Shown here in pieces: positions 5,249-5,734 of a stretch of DNA of 5,734 nucleotides; position 1 is the stretch's first letter, and each line of letters opens with the position of its first letter. Under the pieces are notes generated by a model. It saw nothing but the letters and a program-made list of their open reading frames with translations, did not search any database and was not told the DNA's origin. The stretch comes from Candidatus Scatosoma pullistercoris (GTDB lineage Bacteria > Bacillota > Clostridia > Christensenellales > Borkfalkiaceae): contig DVMZ01000117.1 in the NCBI GenBank assembly GCA_018714725.1, positions 1-5,734 on the forward strand. Direction: 5' to 3'. The translations under genes were made by a program, and so were the position numbers.

Positions 5249-5734
5249 ATGAAAATACAAAGACGAAAACTGTTGATGGCCGCAACGGCGGTTCTGGCGG
5301 GCAGTCTGCTGGCGGCGTGCGGAGGCAATGAAATTGTTGTGGACAGCGGTAAAGATTCGGTTCCCGAGGAAAAAGTCGGCGACGTGTATCTCCTCAACGG
5401 CTTTGAGACGATGGACGATCTGTATGCGGTGAAACAGACCAATTTCGGTTACGACACGGTCGGAAAGATGGATATTTCCGCGGAGCAGAAAACGGAAGGG
5501 GAACACAGCCTGAAATATTCTTATGAGGCGGGTACGAATCCCGAGATTCTGCAGCGGTTCGATCAGTCGCAATATCCGCAGGCGGATATGAGCACGGTGG
5601 GCAAAACGTCCCTGTCCGTGTACAGCACGGCGGAGAGCGCGGTGACGGCGACGCTGAAAGTCATCACCACGGGAAACATCGTGCTGCTTTCCTCCGAGGC
5701 TTACGAAATACAGCCCGGCGAGTGGACGGAGCTC
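5249..5734 (+). CDS. Lipoprotein with carbohydrate-binding-like N-terminal module, partial (3' end outside window)
   Basis: The frame is open from ATG 5249 to the window edge (162 codons). Residues 1-24 form a lipoprotein signal peptide: basic start, hydrophobic core, lipobox LAAC with Cys24. After a short acidic linker comes a beta-rich module with NGFETMDDL (about 50-58), KTEGEHSLKYSY (about 80-91), a central SVYS strand and a PGEWTEL segment at the cut end. The order F-E, T-E-G-x-x-S-L-K, then P-G-x-W-T, is the usual layout of jelly-roll carbohydrate-binding modules in secreted clostridial proteins. I do not recognise a specific family and cannot see any catalytic domain. The gene follows the GH123-like gene by 13 bases, so it probably acts on or binds the same glycan. 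The start is supported by the signal peptide and by AAGGGGG eight bases upstream. Confidence 0.8.
   Translation, partial: MKIQRRKLLMAATAVLAGSLLAACGGNEIVVDSGKDSVPEEKVGDVYLLNGFETMDDLYAVKQTNFGYDTVGKMDISAEQKTEGEHSLKYSYEAGTNPEILQRFDQSQYPQADMSTVGKTSLSVYSTAESAVTATLKVITTGNIVLLSSEAYEIQPGEWTEL

Noticed and set aside
5249..5320. Twin-arginine-like signal (QRRKLLM) on the last lipoprotein
   Set aside because: Only the RR pair and a following Leu fit the Tat pattern. A basic start followed by a hydrophobic core and lipobox is normal for Sec lipoproteins, and the other two lipoproteins here look the same without RR.
2704..5442. A 912-codon open frame on the minus strand opposite the GH123-like gene
   Set aside because: Over 2755-5235 it is codon-for-codon complementary to the plus-strand gene. 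It stays open only because that gene avoids TTA, CTA and TCA codons. Its protein is His/Arg-rich low-complexity sequence without family motifs, signal peptide or ribosome binding site, while the plus strand has clear family signatures.

Overview
The window is a compact, single-strand stretch of a carbohydrate-uptake and glycan-processing locus, most likely from an uncultured gut-type Bacillota (Clostridia or a relative). The grounds are AAGGAGG-type Shine-Dalgarno sites, three consecutive genes with lipoprotein signal peptides ending in a lipobox Cys, MalG/LplC-type permeases beside a family 1 solute-binding protein, and a GC-ending codon bias. Genus cannot be decided from this sequence.

Layout, all on the + strand: (1) the last 30 codons of a first ABC permease (to 94); (2) a complete second permease of the MalG/LplC/UgpE type (101-991), with its ribosome binding site inside the end of the first; (3) a 139-base leader (992-1130) that is A-rich and T-poor, with two small hairpins, a triple 10-bp repeat and A-tracts at about helical spacing; (4) a solute-binding lipoprotein (1131-2717); (5) a large lipoprotein with a GH123/DUF4091-like core and extra C-terminal beta modules (2755-5235); (6) the first 162 codons of another lipoprotein with a carbohydrate-binding-like N-terminal module, cut by the window edge (5249-5734). 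No gene-free stretch exceeds 139 bases. I see no RNA gene, insertion sequence, CRISPR array or rho-independent terminator.

Working model (inference): the two permeases and the binding protein form a CUT1-type sugar or oligosaccharide importer. No ATPase is visible, as is common where one is shared between importers. The GH123-like lipoprotein would trim a glycan at the outer face of the membrane, and the final lipoprotein would bind or process the same material. The substrate is unknown. GH123 members with known activity are beta-N-acetylgalactosaminidases, so an amino-sugar glycan is one possibility. The most unusual parts are the leader at 992-1130, a near-perfect cre-like palindrome at 2623-2636, and a sharp local change in Thr codon use at the end of the binding-protein gene.
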